Of a stretch of 64,000 nt of DNA, positions 54,038 to 63,343 are shown piece by piece. Numbering within the stretch: position 1 is the first letter of the stretch; every line of letters begins with the position of its first letter. The position numbers and the translations under genes were made by a program. The stretch lies in the NCBI GenBank assembly GCA_947450605.1, contig CANFWB010000003.1, positions 1-64,000 on the forward strand. The letters are read 5' to 3'. The notes under the pieces were generated by a model. The model did not search any database, was not told the origin of the DNA, and saw only the letters and a program-made list of their open reading frames with translations. Source of the stretch: Burkholderiaceae bacterium (lineage in GTDB: Bacteria > Pseudomonadota > Gammaproteobacteria > Burkholderiales > Burkholderiaceae).

Positions 54038-55350
54038 ATAATTTAATTGCCCTTCATAAGCTAAGAACATTTGATAAAAGTTTCTCCTTAGACGTTTCCA
54101 TACAGCGCCCAGATAGATATCGTCATATAGATAGCCTTTCTAATTTGGAGCCAATAATTGCGAGGGGCGGTGGTTTTTCATATACTCCAGCGAGTTTCGG
54201 GCATGGCTCTAAGTCAATAGACATGACTAAATTTAATAGGATTGGTGTATATGATCATGCCAATTCAACTATTCTCCTTGAGTCTGGCGTCAAACTGATA
54301 GACCTCATTAATTGGGCTGCAAAACATAAGTTGCACTTACCAGTCTTGCCAGGTCATCCTTATATCACTATTGGTGGATGTATTGCCGCTGATGCTCATG
54401 GAAAAAATCCATTTGTAGATGGTACTTTCGCGGATTATGTTGAAGAAATACTGCTATTTCACCCCTCCTATGGCTACCAAAATTTATCTCGTATCAATAA
54501 CCCTGAAATATTCAGCCTTACTTGCGGAGGTTATGGGTTAACTGGAATTATTATTAGTACAAAATTGAGACTTTTAAAGCTTCCATCCTATTATGTTAAA
54601 ACCGTATCAACTGGGATTGCTTCTCTGTATGAGGCTATTGATAAGCTAACCACTGCCAGCGGCATGTCTGCTTATAGTTGGCATGACGCAACCAAGGGAA
54701 GTAATTTCGGTAAAGGGCTATTTTTTTCCAGTCAATGGGATGACGATAAAATTCCAACAGAATTTACGCCCTATTTATACAAATTAAACTCAACAATAAA
54801 AGATCTACCATTCTCGGCTTGGAATAAAAGTTCCACCTCAATAGTCAATTATATTTATAATAGAGTTAATTGCGGTAAAACTACTAGTATCGAATATATT
54901 AAATCTTGTTTTCCTCTGATAAACAATAGCTTCTATTATTATTTTTATGGAAAATTGGGGGTGAGAGAGTATCAGTTATTGATACAAGATCAGTTCATAA
55001 TAAAGTTTATTGATTATTTTTACGACCTTCAGAAAAATAATAATTTTCCTGGCGTAATGATTTCCATTAAAAAATTTAAGGGAAATCAGCATTCATTAAG
55101 CCCATCCGGAACTGGTTATATGATTTCCTTTGGTGCCTACGTAAATAAAGACACTTTGTGTGTATTCAGTAAGCTGGATGAAATGATGCTTGCTTTTAAA
55201 GGGCAGCCATACATCGTAAAAGATTCTAGGCTGCCATATGAGATTGCCATTAAAAGCATCAAAAATTATGATTCATTTCGAAATAATTTGATTAAGTATG
55301 ACCCTTTAAGGCTTTTAAGATCAGAGTTATCAGATAGGCTCAAGATATGA
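54034..55350 (+). CDS. FAD-binding oxidoreductase, DprE1-like (decaprenylphosphoryl-beta-D-ribofuranose 2'-oxidase family)
   Basis: ARGGGFSYTPASFGHGSKSIDMTKFN; PVLPGHPYITIGGCIAADAHGKN; GGYGLTGIIISTKLRLLKLP; C-terminal KDSR...DPLRLLRSELSDRL. Confidence 0.85.
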   Translation: MNNLIALHKLRTFDKSFSLDVSIQRPDRYRHIDSLSNLEPIIARGGGFSYTPASFGHGSKSIDMTKFNRIGVYDHANSTILLESGVKLIDLINWAAKHKLHLPVLPGHPYITIGGCIAADAHGKNPFVDGTFADYVEEILLFHPSYGYQNLSRINNPEIFSLTCGGYGLTGIIISTKLRLLKLPSYYVKTVSTGIASLYEAIDKLTTASGMSAYSWHDATKGSNFGKGLFFSSQWDDDKIPTEFTPYLYKLNSTIKDLPFSAWNKSSTSIVNYIYNRVNCGKTTSIEYIKSCFPLINNSFYYYFYGKLGVREYQLLIQDQFIIKFIDYFYDLQKNNNFPGVMISIKKFKGNQHSLSPSGTGYMISFGAYVNKDTLCVFSKLDEMMLAFKGQPYIVKDSRLPYEIAIKSIKNYDSFRNNLIKYDPLRLLRSELSDRLKI

Positions 55351-56075
55351 CTTTTATTATCGTCGGTGCATCCGCCGGTCTTGGTCGATCCTTGTCTGAA
55401 ACATATGCTGCTAATGGATATGATTTGATATTGATTTCAAGTGATTCTAGAGATCTTATGGCTCTTAGGAATCACTTAATTAGCTGCTACGGGGTGCAGA
55501 TATCCATCTGTGAGATTGACTTTTTATCGTCAACAATAGATTTTAATTTAATCGATGCTGAATTGATAAAATATAGCCCTCTTATGGGAATATTAGCTCC
55601 TATAGGACTTGTAAGTGACTCCGATATTGTTGGATTAAATAGTTCATTAATGAATGATATTTTAAGAATTAACTTCATATCTCCAGTTACGTTAATAAAC
55701 TACTATCTTCCAGCAATAAAAGCTAATGGGGGGAATATAATAGGTTTTGGTAGCATTGCTTCAGCTAGGGGCCGCCAGTCAAATATTGCTTATGCATCTG
55801 CCAAGGCAGCCCTTCAAACCTATTTTGAAGGGCTGCGTTTTGAGTCCTATAAATATAATTTCTTTGTTCAATTTTATACACTCGGCTACATGGACACTAA
55901 TCTGGCATTTTCAAAAAAACTACTTTTTCCAGTTGAAAGCACTTCAATAATTTCACAAGATGTTCTAAAAAATATGAGTGTGTCTAGCTTTTATTTCCTA
56001 CCAAGATTTTGGAAGCCAATATTTTATATTGTAAGATTTTTGCCCTGGAGTCTATTTAAAAGGATTTCTTTTTAA
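55347..56075 (+). CDS. SDR-family oxidoreductase, DprE2-like
   Basis: IIVGASAGLGRSLSETYAANGYDLILISSD; YASAKAALQTYFEGLRFE; overlaps the DprE1-like gene. Confidence 0.82.
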   Translation: MTFIIVGASAGLGRSLSETYAANGYDLILISSDSRDLMALRNHLISCYGVQISICEIDFLSSTIDFNLIDAELIKYSPLMGILAPIGLVSDSDIVGLNSSLMNDILRINFISPVTLINYYLPAIKANGGNIIGFGSIASARGRQSNIAYASAKAALQTYFEGLRFESYKYNFFVQFYTLGYMDTNLAFSKKLLFPVESTSIISQDVLKNMSVSSFYFLPRFWKPIFYIVRFLPWSLFKRISF

Positions 56076-56836
56076 TGATAATGAAACCTAACGTGAGCTT
56101 ATTTTTTCCTGCCTACAATGATGAGCATACATTACCAAATATTGTTGATCGATCGATTTCTCTTTTAAATGAAATTGCGAACGAATACGAAATAATAATA
56201 GTAAATGATTGCTCTCCGGATAATTCTGGAAAGGTTGCTGATGTTATTGCGGCAAGTAATTCCAAGGTAAAGGTAATACATCACGCTGTTAACATGGGTT
56301 ATGGCGGCGCCTTAAAAACGGGAGTTGCCAATTCTAAATATGAATGGATATGCATGGTTGACGGCGACAATGAATATGATGTGTACGAGTTAAAGAAGAT
56401 GCTTGCGGTGAGAGACTACTACCAATTAATCATTGGATTTCGCTATAAAAAACTTTATTCTACAAAAAGAATTTTTATTTCCTATATTTATAATCAATGC
56501 TTGCGATTGCTGTTTAAAAGTCCATTTCGCGATGTTTCTACTGGCATTAGGGTAATGCATCACTCAATTATCAATCAAATTAATATTACATCTAACAGTC
56601 CTTTTGTCGGGGCAGAACTCGCTCTAAAGGCTATGTTGAGGGGGATTCCTGTGGGTGAGGTGGGTATTCAAACTTTCCCAAGAATTTTTGGTAGCGGTTC
56701 CGCTACTAGTTTAAAAAATATCAGGCTTACTATTTCGGATGTTTTTAGAGTTAGGAAAGAGATATTTTCGGACTCTTACGATCTTCCATCCGGAAGAGTA
56801 AGACATATAAATGAGGAAATTTATAAAAAGCTATGA
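56075..56836 (+). CDS. GT2, polyprenyl/dolichyl-phosphate sugar synthase-like
   Basis: SLFFPAYNDEHTLPNIVDRSISLL; EIIIVNDCSPDNSGKVAD; MVDGDNEYDVYELKKM. Confidence 0.85.
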   Translation: MIMKPNVSLFFPAYNDEHTLPNIVDRSISLLNEIANEYEIIIVNDCSPDNSGKVADVIAASNSKVKVIHHAVNMGYGGALKTGVANSKYEWICMVDGDNEYDVYELKKMLAVRDYYQLIIGFRYKKLYSTKRIFISYIYNQCLRLLFKSPFRDVSTGIRVMHHSIINQINITSNSPFVGAELALKAMLRGIPVGEVGIQTFPRIFGSGSATSLKNIRLTISDVFRVRKEIFSDSYDLPSGRVRHINEEIYKKL

Positions 56837-57492
56837 GTTATTTGTCTAATCTATATAGAGTGCGCTTTGGCGAGGATGATATTAAGCGTAAAGAGAAGGT
56901 CTGGAAAGTGTTGTGTGAGCAGTTCTTTCAAAAATTTATACCCGAAAATGCAACGGTTTTGGATATTGCCTCTGGGTATGGTGAATTCAGTAGATATATT
57001 GTCGCTTCAAAAAAGATTGCAATTGATTTGAATGAGGAGTCAAGACTTTTTATTGATAAGGGTACTGATTTTTATTTAACAAGTGCGGATAATTTGAATA
57101 TGATTCCAGATGGTGCCATTGATGTTTGCTTTAGTAGTAATTTCTTTGAGCACTTACCTAGCAAGGATGCCATGAATAATGTCCTATTGGAGGCTAAGAG
57201 GGTACTAAAGATAGGAGGTTTATATATTTCAATGCAACCAAATATCAGGTATGAGCCAGGAAAATATTGGGATTACTATGACCATATTCTTCCGCTATCC
57301 CACATGTCTTGTAGGGAAGCATTTTTGAATTCCGGTTTTGAAGTGGTAGCTCTTTATGATAAGTTCATTCCGTTTTCCACTTCAAGTAAACTTCCTCAGC
57401 ACCCCTTGTTAGTCAAAATTTATTTGAAAATACGACCGCTGTGGAGAATCTTTGGTGGTCAATTTTTGTTAGTTGCTAGAAAAATAAAATAA
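56833..57492 (+). CDS. Class I SAM-dependent methyltransferase
   Basis: TVLDIASGYGEFSRYIVASKKIAIDLNEE; FSSNFFEHLPSKDAM. Confidence 0.82.
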   Translation: MSYLSNLYRVRFGEDDIKRKEKVWKVLCEQFFQKFIPENATVLDIASGYGEFSRYIVASKKIAIDLNEESRLFIDKGTDFYLTSADNLNMIPDGAIDVCFSSNFFEHLPSKDAMNNVLLEAKRVLKIGGLYISMQPNIRYEPGKYWDYYDHILPLSHMSCREAFLNSGFEVVALYDKFIPFSTSSKLPQHPLLVKIYLKIRPLWRIFGGQFLLVARKIK

Positions 57493-57495
57493 CTA

Positions 57496-58416
57496 ATGAG
57501 TATTAACTATTCGATTGCAATACCAACTTATAATGCTGGCGATGGTTGGATTGACTGCCTTAAATCCATTCAACTGCAGTCCATAAGTCCTCGGCATGTT
57601 TTGGTTATAGACAGCAACTCTTCTGATTCAACGTGCCAAAAAGCGGAGGAGATGGGGTGTAAACTCTTGCATACGAATCCAAAAGACTTTAATCATGGGC
57701 GCATTCGAAATGTATGTATTAATTATTTGAGCGATTCAGAATTCATAGTTTTCCTGACTCAAGATGCAGTTCTCTCCTCAGGAACATCTGTTTCACTCTT
57801 GCTAAGTACTTTTTCAGATCCGGAAATTGGAATGGCATACGGGCGCCAATTACCTCGCTTGACTACTAAACCTATTGGGGCCCATGCAAGGCTATTTAAT
57901 TATCCAGCCAGCTCTGAAATTAGGTCCATTGATGATGCCAAAAGACTAGGCATAAAAACAGCTTTTGTATCAAACTCATATGCTGCATATAGAAGAACTG
58001 CTATTGAGCAAATTGGAGGATTTCCTTCGAATGTCATACTAAGCGAAGATACGTATGTAGCTGGCAAAATGCTGTTGGCAGACTGGAAAATATCTTATGT
58101 AGCCAATTCAGCCGTGTTTCACGCGCACGACTACACTTATTTCTCTGAGTTTAAGCGTTATTTTGATACCGGAGTATTTCATGGGCGGGAAAGTTGGATT
58201 ACTCATGCTTTTGGGAGGTCAGAAAATGAGGGCTTTAAATTTATTAAATCGGAGTTTAGGTATTTAATGAAACATTCTCCATTTTTAATTCCCTCATCTT
58301 TTTTTAGGACCTTTATTAAATATCTTGGTTATAAGCTTGGGCAGCATGAGAGCATCCTTCCAAGAAGGATTAAGGTTTTATTTAGCATGCATAAAAATTT
58401 CTGGAGATCAAGCTGA
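57496..58416 (+). CDS. GT2, rhamnosyltransferase-like
   Basis: SIAIPTYNAGDGWIDCLKSIQLQSISPRHVLVIDSNSSDST; FLTQDAVLSS; GRQLPR. Confidence 0.85.
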   Translation: MSINYSIAIPTYNAGDGWIDCLKSIQLQSISPRHVLVIDSNSSDSTCQKAEEMGCKLLHTNPKDFNHGRIRNVCINYLSDSEFIVFLTQDAVLSSGTSVSLLLSTFSDPEIGMAYGRQLPRLTTKPIGAHARLFNYPASSEIRSIDDAKRLGIKTAFVSNSYAAYRRTAIEQIGGFPSNVILSEDTYVAGKMLLADWKISYVANSAVFHAHDYTYFSEFKRYFDTGVFHGRESWITHAFGRSENEGFKFIKSEFRYLMKHSPFLIPSSFFRTFIKYLGYKLGQHESILPRRIKVLFSMHKNFWRSS

Positions 58417-59375
58417 TGAGAAGGGCTCTGATTATTGGAGTCAATGGTCAGGATGGCGCATACCTCGCTAAATTTCTGCTTGAAAAAGGCTATGAAGTTA
58501 TAGGTACCTCGCGTGATGCCACAGTATCATCTTTTGCGAATCTCACAAAATTAGGGGTCCAAGCGAGATTGCAGATTGTTTCAATGGCATTAAATGATTT
58601 TCGAAGTGTTTTGGAGGTAATTAAAAAATTTACGCCTGATGAAATTTATAATTTAGCTGGTCAAACATCCGTTGGACTATCCTTCGAGCAGCCAGTTGAG
58701 ACAATGGAAAGCATTACTTTTGGAACTTTAAATATTCTTGAGGCAATTCGTTTTATTGATAGCCCTATACATTTTTATAACGCCGGATCAAGCGAATGTT
58801 TCGGTGATACTAAGAATCTGCCTGCAAGCGAAAGTACTCCTTTCTCGCCAAGAAGTCCATATGCAGTAGCCAAAACCGCCGCATATGGGTTGGTAAATAA
58901 TTATCGTGAATCATATGGGTTATTTGCATGTACCGGTATTCTGTTTAATCATGAATCTCCACTAAGGCCAAAGAGATTTGTAACTCAAAAAATTATTCAG
59001 GCTGCCTGGCATATCTCTAAAAATTTAGATACGAAATTATCACTTGGGAATATTTCAATTTATCGTGATTGGGGCTGGGCCCCAGAATATATTGAGGCTA
59101 TGTGGCTTATGTTGCAGCGGGAAAGGCCCGAGGACTTTGTCATTGCTACAGGAAAATCTGTTTCTCTGGAATATTTTATTGAGAAAGCTTTTTCCTATCA
59201 TGGCTTATCTTGGAAAAATCATGTGCTGATTGATTCATCTTTTTTGCGACCATCAGATATTGAATATGGAGCGGCTGATCCACGTAAGGCTGAATTTATT
59301 TTAGGCTGGAAGGCTAAATATGATGTAGATGACGTTATTCGAATGATGAGTACGATTACTCAAGATGCTGAGTAG
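58416..59375 (+). CDS. GDP-mannose 4,6-dehydratase-like NAD-dependent epimerase/dehydratase (short second paralogue)
   Basis: IIGVNGQDGAYLAKFLLEKGYEVIGTSRD; SPYAVAKTAAYGLVNNYRESYG; RDWGWAPEYIEAMWLMLQ. Confidence 0.85.
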   Translation: MRRALIIGVNGQDGAYLAKFLLEKGYEVIGTSRDATVSSFANLTKLGVQARLQIVSMALNDFRSVLEVIKKFTPDEIYNLAGQTSVGLSFEQPVETMESITFGTLNILEAIRFIDSPIHFYNAGSSECFGDTKNLPASESTPFSPRSPYAVAKTAAYGLVNNYRESYGLFACTGILFNHESPLRPKRFVTQKIIQAAWHISKNLDTKLSLGNISIYRDWGWAPEYIEAMWLMLQRERPEDFVIATGKSVSLEYFIEKAFSYHGLSWKNHVLIDSSFLRPSDIEYGAADPRKAEFILGWKAKYDVDDVIRMMSTITQDAE

Positions 59376-59414
59376 ATTGTTGTCAATTAATATTTTTATA
59401 AGCTCATTTAATTT

Positions 59415-60143
59415 ATGCTCCAGCAATCATCCTCTGAACCACAAGAAGCCTTTCCCTATACCCCACCTACTAAGGAGATTCTGGAGCAGTACCCTCATTT
59501 ATTTGAGTTAAAACAAACGTTGCCGCCAAGATTTTTTAAAGTCTTATTTGATAAGCTGGTTGCAATATTTCTCTTGTTAATGTCAGCCCCAATAATTTTA
59601 CTTCTTAAACTTGTTTTCCTTGTTGAGGGTTGGCTTATTCCTGAAAATAAAGGCCCCATGTTTTTCTATTACAACGGAGTAAGCGCTGGGAAGGTTATCC
59701 CTAAATACAAGATACGACTAATCAAAGAGAAATATATAGAACCCGAAGCTGCCAAGCGGCATGACTGGATTGCTTACTCAGCGGAATGGACGCCCGATAG
59801 CCGAACTTACACCGGTCAATTTGTAAAGAAGTTTTACTTAGATGAGTTGCCACAGTTTTGGAGTGTTCTAAAGGGTGATATGAGCATTGTAGGCCCTCGA
59901 CCTTTATCTGTTTTGCACTATGAGAGAGATCGAGCGCAGGGCAATGTCACTAGATTTCTGTTGCGCGGTGGTCTTTTGGGTCTTGGGCACATCAATAAAG
60001 GTACATCTGAGATGGGTAACCCGGTCTACGAATATGAATATGTGGACCAGTATCTAAAGCGCTCTTCTTTCGGTTTGCTATGTTTGGATTTGTGGATTAT
60101 TTGGAAAGGTATTTTGGTTATTGTTAAGGGCGGGGGTCACTAG
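59415..60143 (+). CDS. Initiating (bacterial) sugar transferase, WcaJ/Pgl-like
   Basis: FFKVLFDKLVAIFLLLMSAPIILLLKLVFLVEG; YLDELPQFWSVLKGDMSIVGPRPLS. Confidence 0.88.
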   Translation: MLQQSSSEPQEAFPYTPPTKEILEQYPHLFELKQTLPPRFFKVLFDKLVAIFLLLMSAPIILLLKLVFLVEGWLIPENKGPMFFYYNGVSAGKVIPKYKIRLIKEKYIEPEAAKRHDWIAYSAEWTPDSRTYTGQFVKKFYLDELPQFWSVLKGDMSIVGPRPLSVLHYERDRAQGNVTRFLLRGGLLGLGHINKGTSEMGNPVYEYEYVDQYLKRSSFGLLCLDLWIIWKGILVIVKGGGH

Positions 60144-60565
60144 GCCTTAGTCAAAGCTAGCAATTCTCCAATTGCCGTCGATAATTGTCTTTGTATTGTT
60201 GTTTGGTAGCGCATTAGACGATCAAGTTGATCTAGGTCCGGCGTTGTGGCCTGTTCTTCAATAGGGCCTAATTTTCTAAAGTCAGTTATTTTTTGGGTGC
60301 GTACAATCATTCTCATAATTTCTTGGCCATACCATTCTGCTGCGCGTTTTAGTTCCTTTAATTCAGCATTCTTGATGCCCTCCTCGACATCGGAGTCAAT
60401 TCTCGGTTTTTTATCGCCAAATACAAAGCGAATATCTATGCCTTGAGAGTAGTGTTGGTTACCTTCGGGTTTTTGCTTTGGAACTTTGTCGCTTATATAG
60501 TCTTTAATGGTTTGCTGACTTTTGACGGATTCGCTAAACAGATATTCGCAAGGTAATCCCCCCAC
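60140..60565 (-). pseudogene. Hypothetical protein gene, apparently 5'-truncated by the IS3-family element
   Basis: Reading frame runs into the IS terminal repeat; annotated start lies inside the repeat. Confidence 0.55.
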
Positions 60566-60621
60566 CCCTTAACCTGACTTAAAAGTAGAATTTCTAAGTT
60601 GTTTGATTTAAAGGAAATTCT

Positions 60622-60876
60622 ATGAAAACCACCCGCTTTACTGATCGCCAAATCATGGCCATCCTCAAACAAGCCGAAGCTGGCATGCCAGCCCCAGAGC
60701 TATGCCGTGAACACGGCATTAGCATCGCCAGCTTTTATAAGTGGCGAGCCAAGTATGGCAGCATGGATGCTTCCATGATGTCTCGCGTCAAAGAGCTTGA
60801 GCTTGAAAATGCCCGCTTAAAGAAGATGTTCGCGGAGGTGCAGCTCCAAGCTGATGTCCTCAAAGAAGTCTTATAA
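60622..60876 (+). CDS. IS3-family transposase OrfA (HTH)
   Basis: [49 protein letters not shown]. Confidence 0.93.
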   Translation: MKTTRFTDRQIMAILKQAEAGMPAPELCREHGISIASFYKWRAKYGSMDASMMSRVKELELENARLKKMFAEVQLQADVLKEVL

Positions 60877-61708
60877 AAAAATAACTCGGCCATCTCGTAG
60901 GCGCGAGATGGCCAGCCAACAGGTTCAAAGTGGGCGAATGACGATCCGCTTAGCGTGCGATACCTTTGTCATTAGCCAGACTTTCTATCGCTATACGGCC
61001 AAGCTATCAACTGACAATGCCCTCATTGCCGATTGGCTGGTGCGGCTCACTCAAAATCAACGTAACTGGGGATTTGGGCTTTGCTATTTGTACTTGCGTA
61101 ATGTGAAGGGCTTTAATTGGAACCACAAGCGGGTCTATCGCATCTATCGAGAGTTAGAGCTTAACTTGCGCATCAAACCCCATAAACGCTTAGTTCGCGA
61201 GAAGCCTTTGCCATTGGCAGTGCCCGAGGGCATCAACGATACGTGGTCGATTGATTTTATGCATGACCAGTTGCACAATGGCAGATCTATCCGCTTGTTT
61301 AATGTGATTGATGACTTTAATCGGGAGGCCTTAGCCATCGATATTGATTTTTCCATGCCAGCAAGCAGAGTGGTTCGCTCACTCGATCAAGTGATTGAGT
61401 GGCGTGGAAAGCCCCTCAAGATACGCTGTGATAATGGCCCGGAACTCATCAGTAGCGTGCTTGTGCAGTGGGCTGCGAAACACCAAATAGAGATCGCTTA
61501 TATCCAACCAGGCAACCCGCAACAAAATGCGTACATTGAAAGATACAACTGCACCGTACGTTACGACTGGCTTAATCAATACCTCTTTGAGTCAATGGAT
61601 GAAGTTCAAGACTTTGCCACTGACTGGATGTGGACATACAATCATGAAAGACCAAACATGAAAGACCAAACATGGACTTGGGTGGAATTACACCAAAGCA
61701 AAAACTAG
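60854..61708 (+). pseudogene. IS3-family transposase OrfB (DDE) with a frameshifted C-terminus
   Basis: IDFMHD, RCDNGPE, AYIERYN catalytic motifs; NHERPNM then out of frame because of a 14-bp tandem duplication. Confidence 0.88.
61644..61671 (+). repeat. 14-bp perfect tandem duplication ATGAAAGACCAAAC x2
   Basis: Direct reading; removing one copy restores [29 protein letters not shown] ending at 61746. Confidence 0.97.
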
Positions 61709-61874
61709 CACTCGCAGTACCAGCCTCTACTTTTAGCTTAAGTTAAAAATGGGGGTATTACCGATTATTCTGGACATTTTGCTAAGTACTTCATCTGCCC
61801 ATTTGGTTTAGGATAATGTTTTACTCATACAGCTTATCTTTTAGTTTGTTTGTTTAGTGGTGCTCTCATTGAAA

Positions 61875-62906
61875 CTAAGCCCTAGGAGCCACGGCTCTAA
61901 GCCACATGCGCTGGACTTGATCTGTCATATTGTCGGGTATTAACTCCACATCGGGGTGTTCATTCGCATAGACTCTAAATAGCTCGTCTGCAAAAGCCTG
62001 TCCAATCTCTTGGACCCCTGTAAAGTCAAGAATGACCTTTTTAAAACGATCAAATCGGGCGATCAATCTTTTTGCCTGGGATCTGGAGACTAATTGCTCG
62101 TCTCCATATTGAGCTAGGCGCATTGGCACCACGGTTTTAGAGAAATCAAAATCATCAGGCGCATTGGTATATTGAGCATAAACATCAGCTGCTGTCCTGG
62201 CGCATGACAAGTCAATATTCATAAAGACAACAGTGCCGCTTGCGAAAATTCCTTTGGCATCTCTTAAAAAATCATCGCTTGATAAGGTGTCGTGATGGTA
62301 TTCAAGTCCATTGGCTTTAATTCGAAACGAATCAAACATACGAGAGGTAAAAAAGACCCCTTCGCCACTATGCCTCGTTGGATCTGTAGTAAATTTGCCT
62401 TTAGATAGCTCAAAAAGAGCTTGCCTCATATCCACTAAATTTAAAGCATCTGCGATCTTTTTAAAAATGCCGATTCCGTTATCGGAAATTGCCAGGCCAA
62501 ATCTAGTCTCGGATTGCCTTGCCCAGATGAAAACCTCGTCGCCTGCAGAATGGTCTATGGCGTTATTGAGCATCTCTGTAAATCCGTGATTGACGATATT
62601 GAGTACGTTCGGAGCGAGATTAAAGTAGGGCTTAAAGTCTTTGCTCCAGACGGTATCTTCCTCTAAATCCTGGATCTTGTAGAGCTTAGTGATTTCCCGT
62701 CGATAACCCGGACTAAAGACGGGTCTGGTGGATGGCCCACTTCGGGCAATCCAGCCACCTACCTCTAACTGTTGAATGTAGTTATTTGCCGCTACTCGAG
62801 AGATTCCCAGCTGCTGTGCATAGTGGCGCGTTAAATCCTGAGGATGGTTTACAACATCCTCGGTGACGGTATCTATCAGTTCAGGGAGTTTCGAGGGCTT
62901 TGCCAT
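61875..62906 (-). CDS. wHTH / histidine-kinase-like ATPase / STAS-like (DUF4325) regulator
   Basis: QLGISRVAANNYIQQLEVGGWIARSG wHTH; GFTEMLNNAIDHS and LAISDNGIGIFKKI N- and G1-box-like; C-terminal KKVILDFTGVQEIGQAFADELFRVYANEHPDVEL STAS-like. Confidence 0.85.
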   Translation of the reverse strand: MAKPSKLPELIDTVTEDVVNHPQDLTRHYAQQLGISRVAANNYIQQLEVGGWIARSGPSTRPVFSPGYRREITKLYKIQDLEEDTVWSKDFKPYFNLAPNVLNIVNHGFTEMLNNAIDHSAGDEVFIWARQSETRFGLAISDNGIGIFKKIADALNLVDMRQALFELSKGKFTTDPTRHSGEGVFFTSRMFDSFRIKANGLEYHHDTLSSDDFLRDAKGIFASGTVVFMNIDLSCARTAADVYAQYTNAPDDFDFSKTVVPMRLAQYGDEQLVSRSQAKRLIARFDRFKKVILDFTGVQEIGQAFADELFRVYANEHPDVELIPDNMTDQVQRMWLRAVAPRA

Positions 62907-62913
62907 GGCATTG

Positions 62914-62969
62914 ACTATAAAGTTAAATATACACTACTGTAAACTTAAAACTAGATTACTGTAAAGTTA
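62914..62969. repeat. Three direct 12-bp repeats (ACTRTAAASTTA) at exact 22-bp period, candidate operator array
   Basis: 62914 ACTATAAAGTTA, 62936 ACTGTAAACTTA, 62958 ACTGTAAAGTTA, separated by two 10-bp spacers, starting 8 bp upstream of the ATG of the minus-strand gene. Confidence 0.9.
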
Positions 62970-63343
62970 TTTATTGGGAAGAGGTGTATTAGGCGCTTAG
63001 TAGGGCGCATTCTGTGCCTAGCTAAAGTCGTGTACACGGCTTTAGATGCGCTATCGGAGGGGCGCTGAGCCGCTTTTTGTGTCAAATTGAGCGAAATGAC
63101 CGATAAATATGAAAACTAATGGCGAAATATTTTGGTTTTCCTAATAGGGCTTGGATATAAAGAAGTCAATGAATATATAGGTCTATTGGATAAAAATGGG
63201 TAACAGGGATGCTAATGCCATTTAGCAAAGGCATTCCCACATCACAATCCACCAATTCCTGCAATCACTTTGCCATCTCCTGACTTACTTATTTTCATTC
63301 TCACTTTAGGCTTGAATCATCTTAATGCCTAAAGGGGGATTTC

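Larger units (their letters stand above)
60552..61762 (+). mobile_element. IS3-family insertion sequence (boundaries approximate)
   Basis: Imperfect inverted ends GGTAATCCCCCCACC...TAAAAGTAGA / TCTACTTTTA...GGGGGTATTACC flanking OrfA/OrfB; no clear target-site duplication. Confidence 0.78.

Noticed and set aside
60854-60881. Programmed frameshift at the A7 run between OrfA and OrfB
   Set aside because: The A run lies after or at the OrfA stop codon and the frame relation is +1; overlap with an internal ATG (translational coupling) is at least as likely, so no frameshift site is claimed
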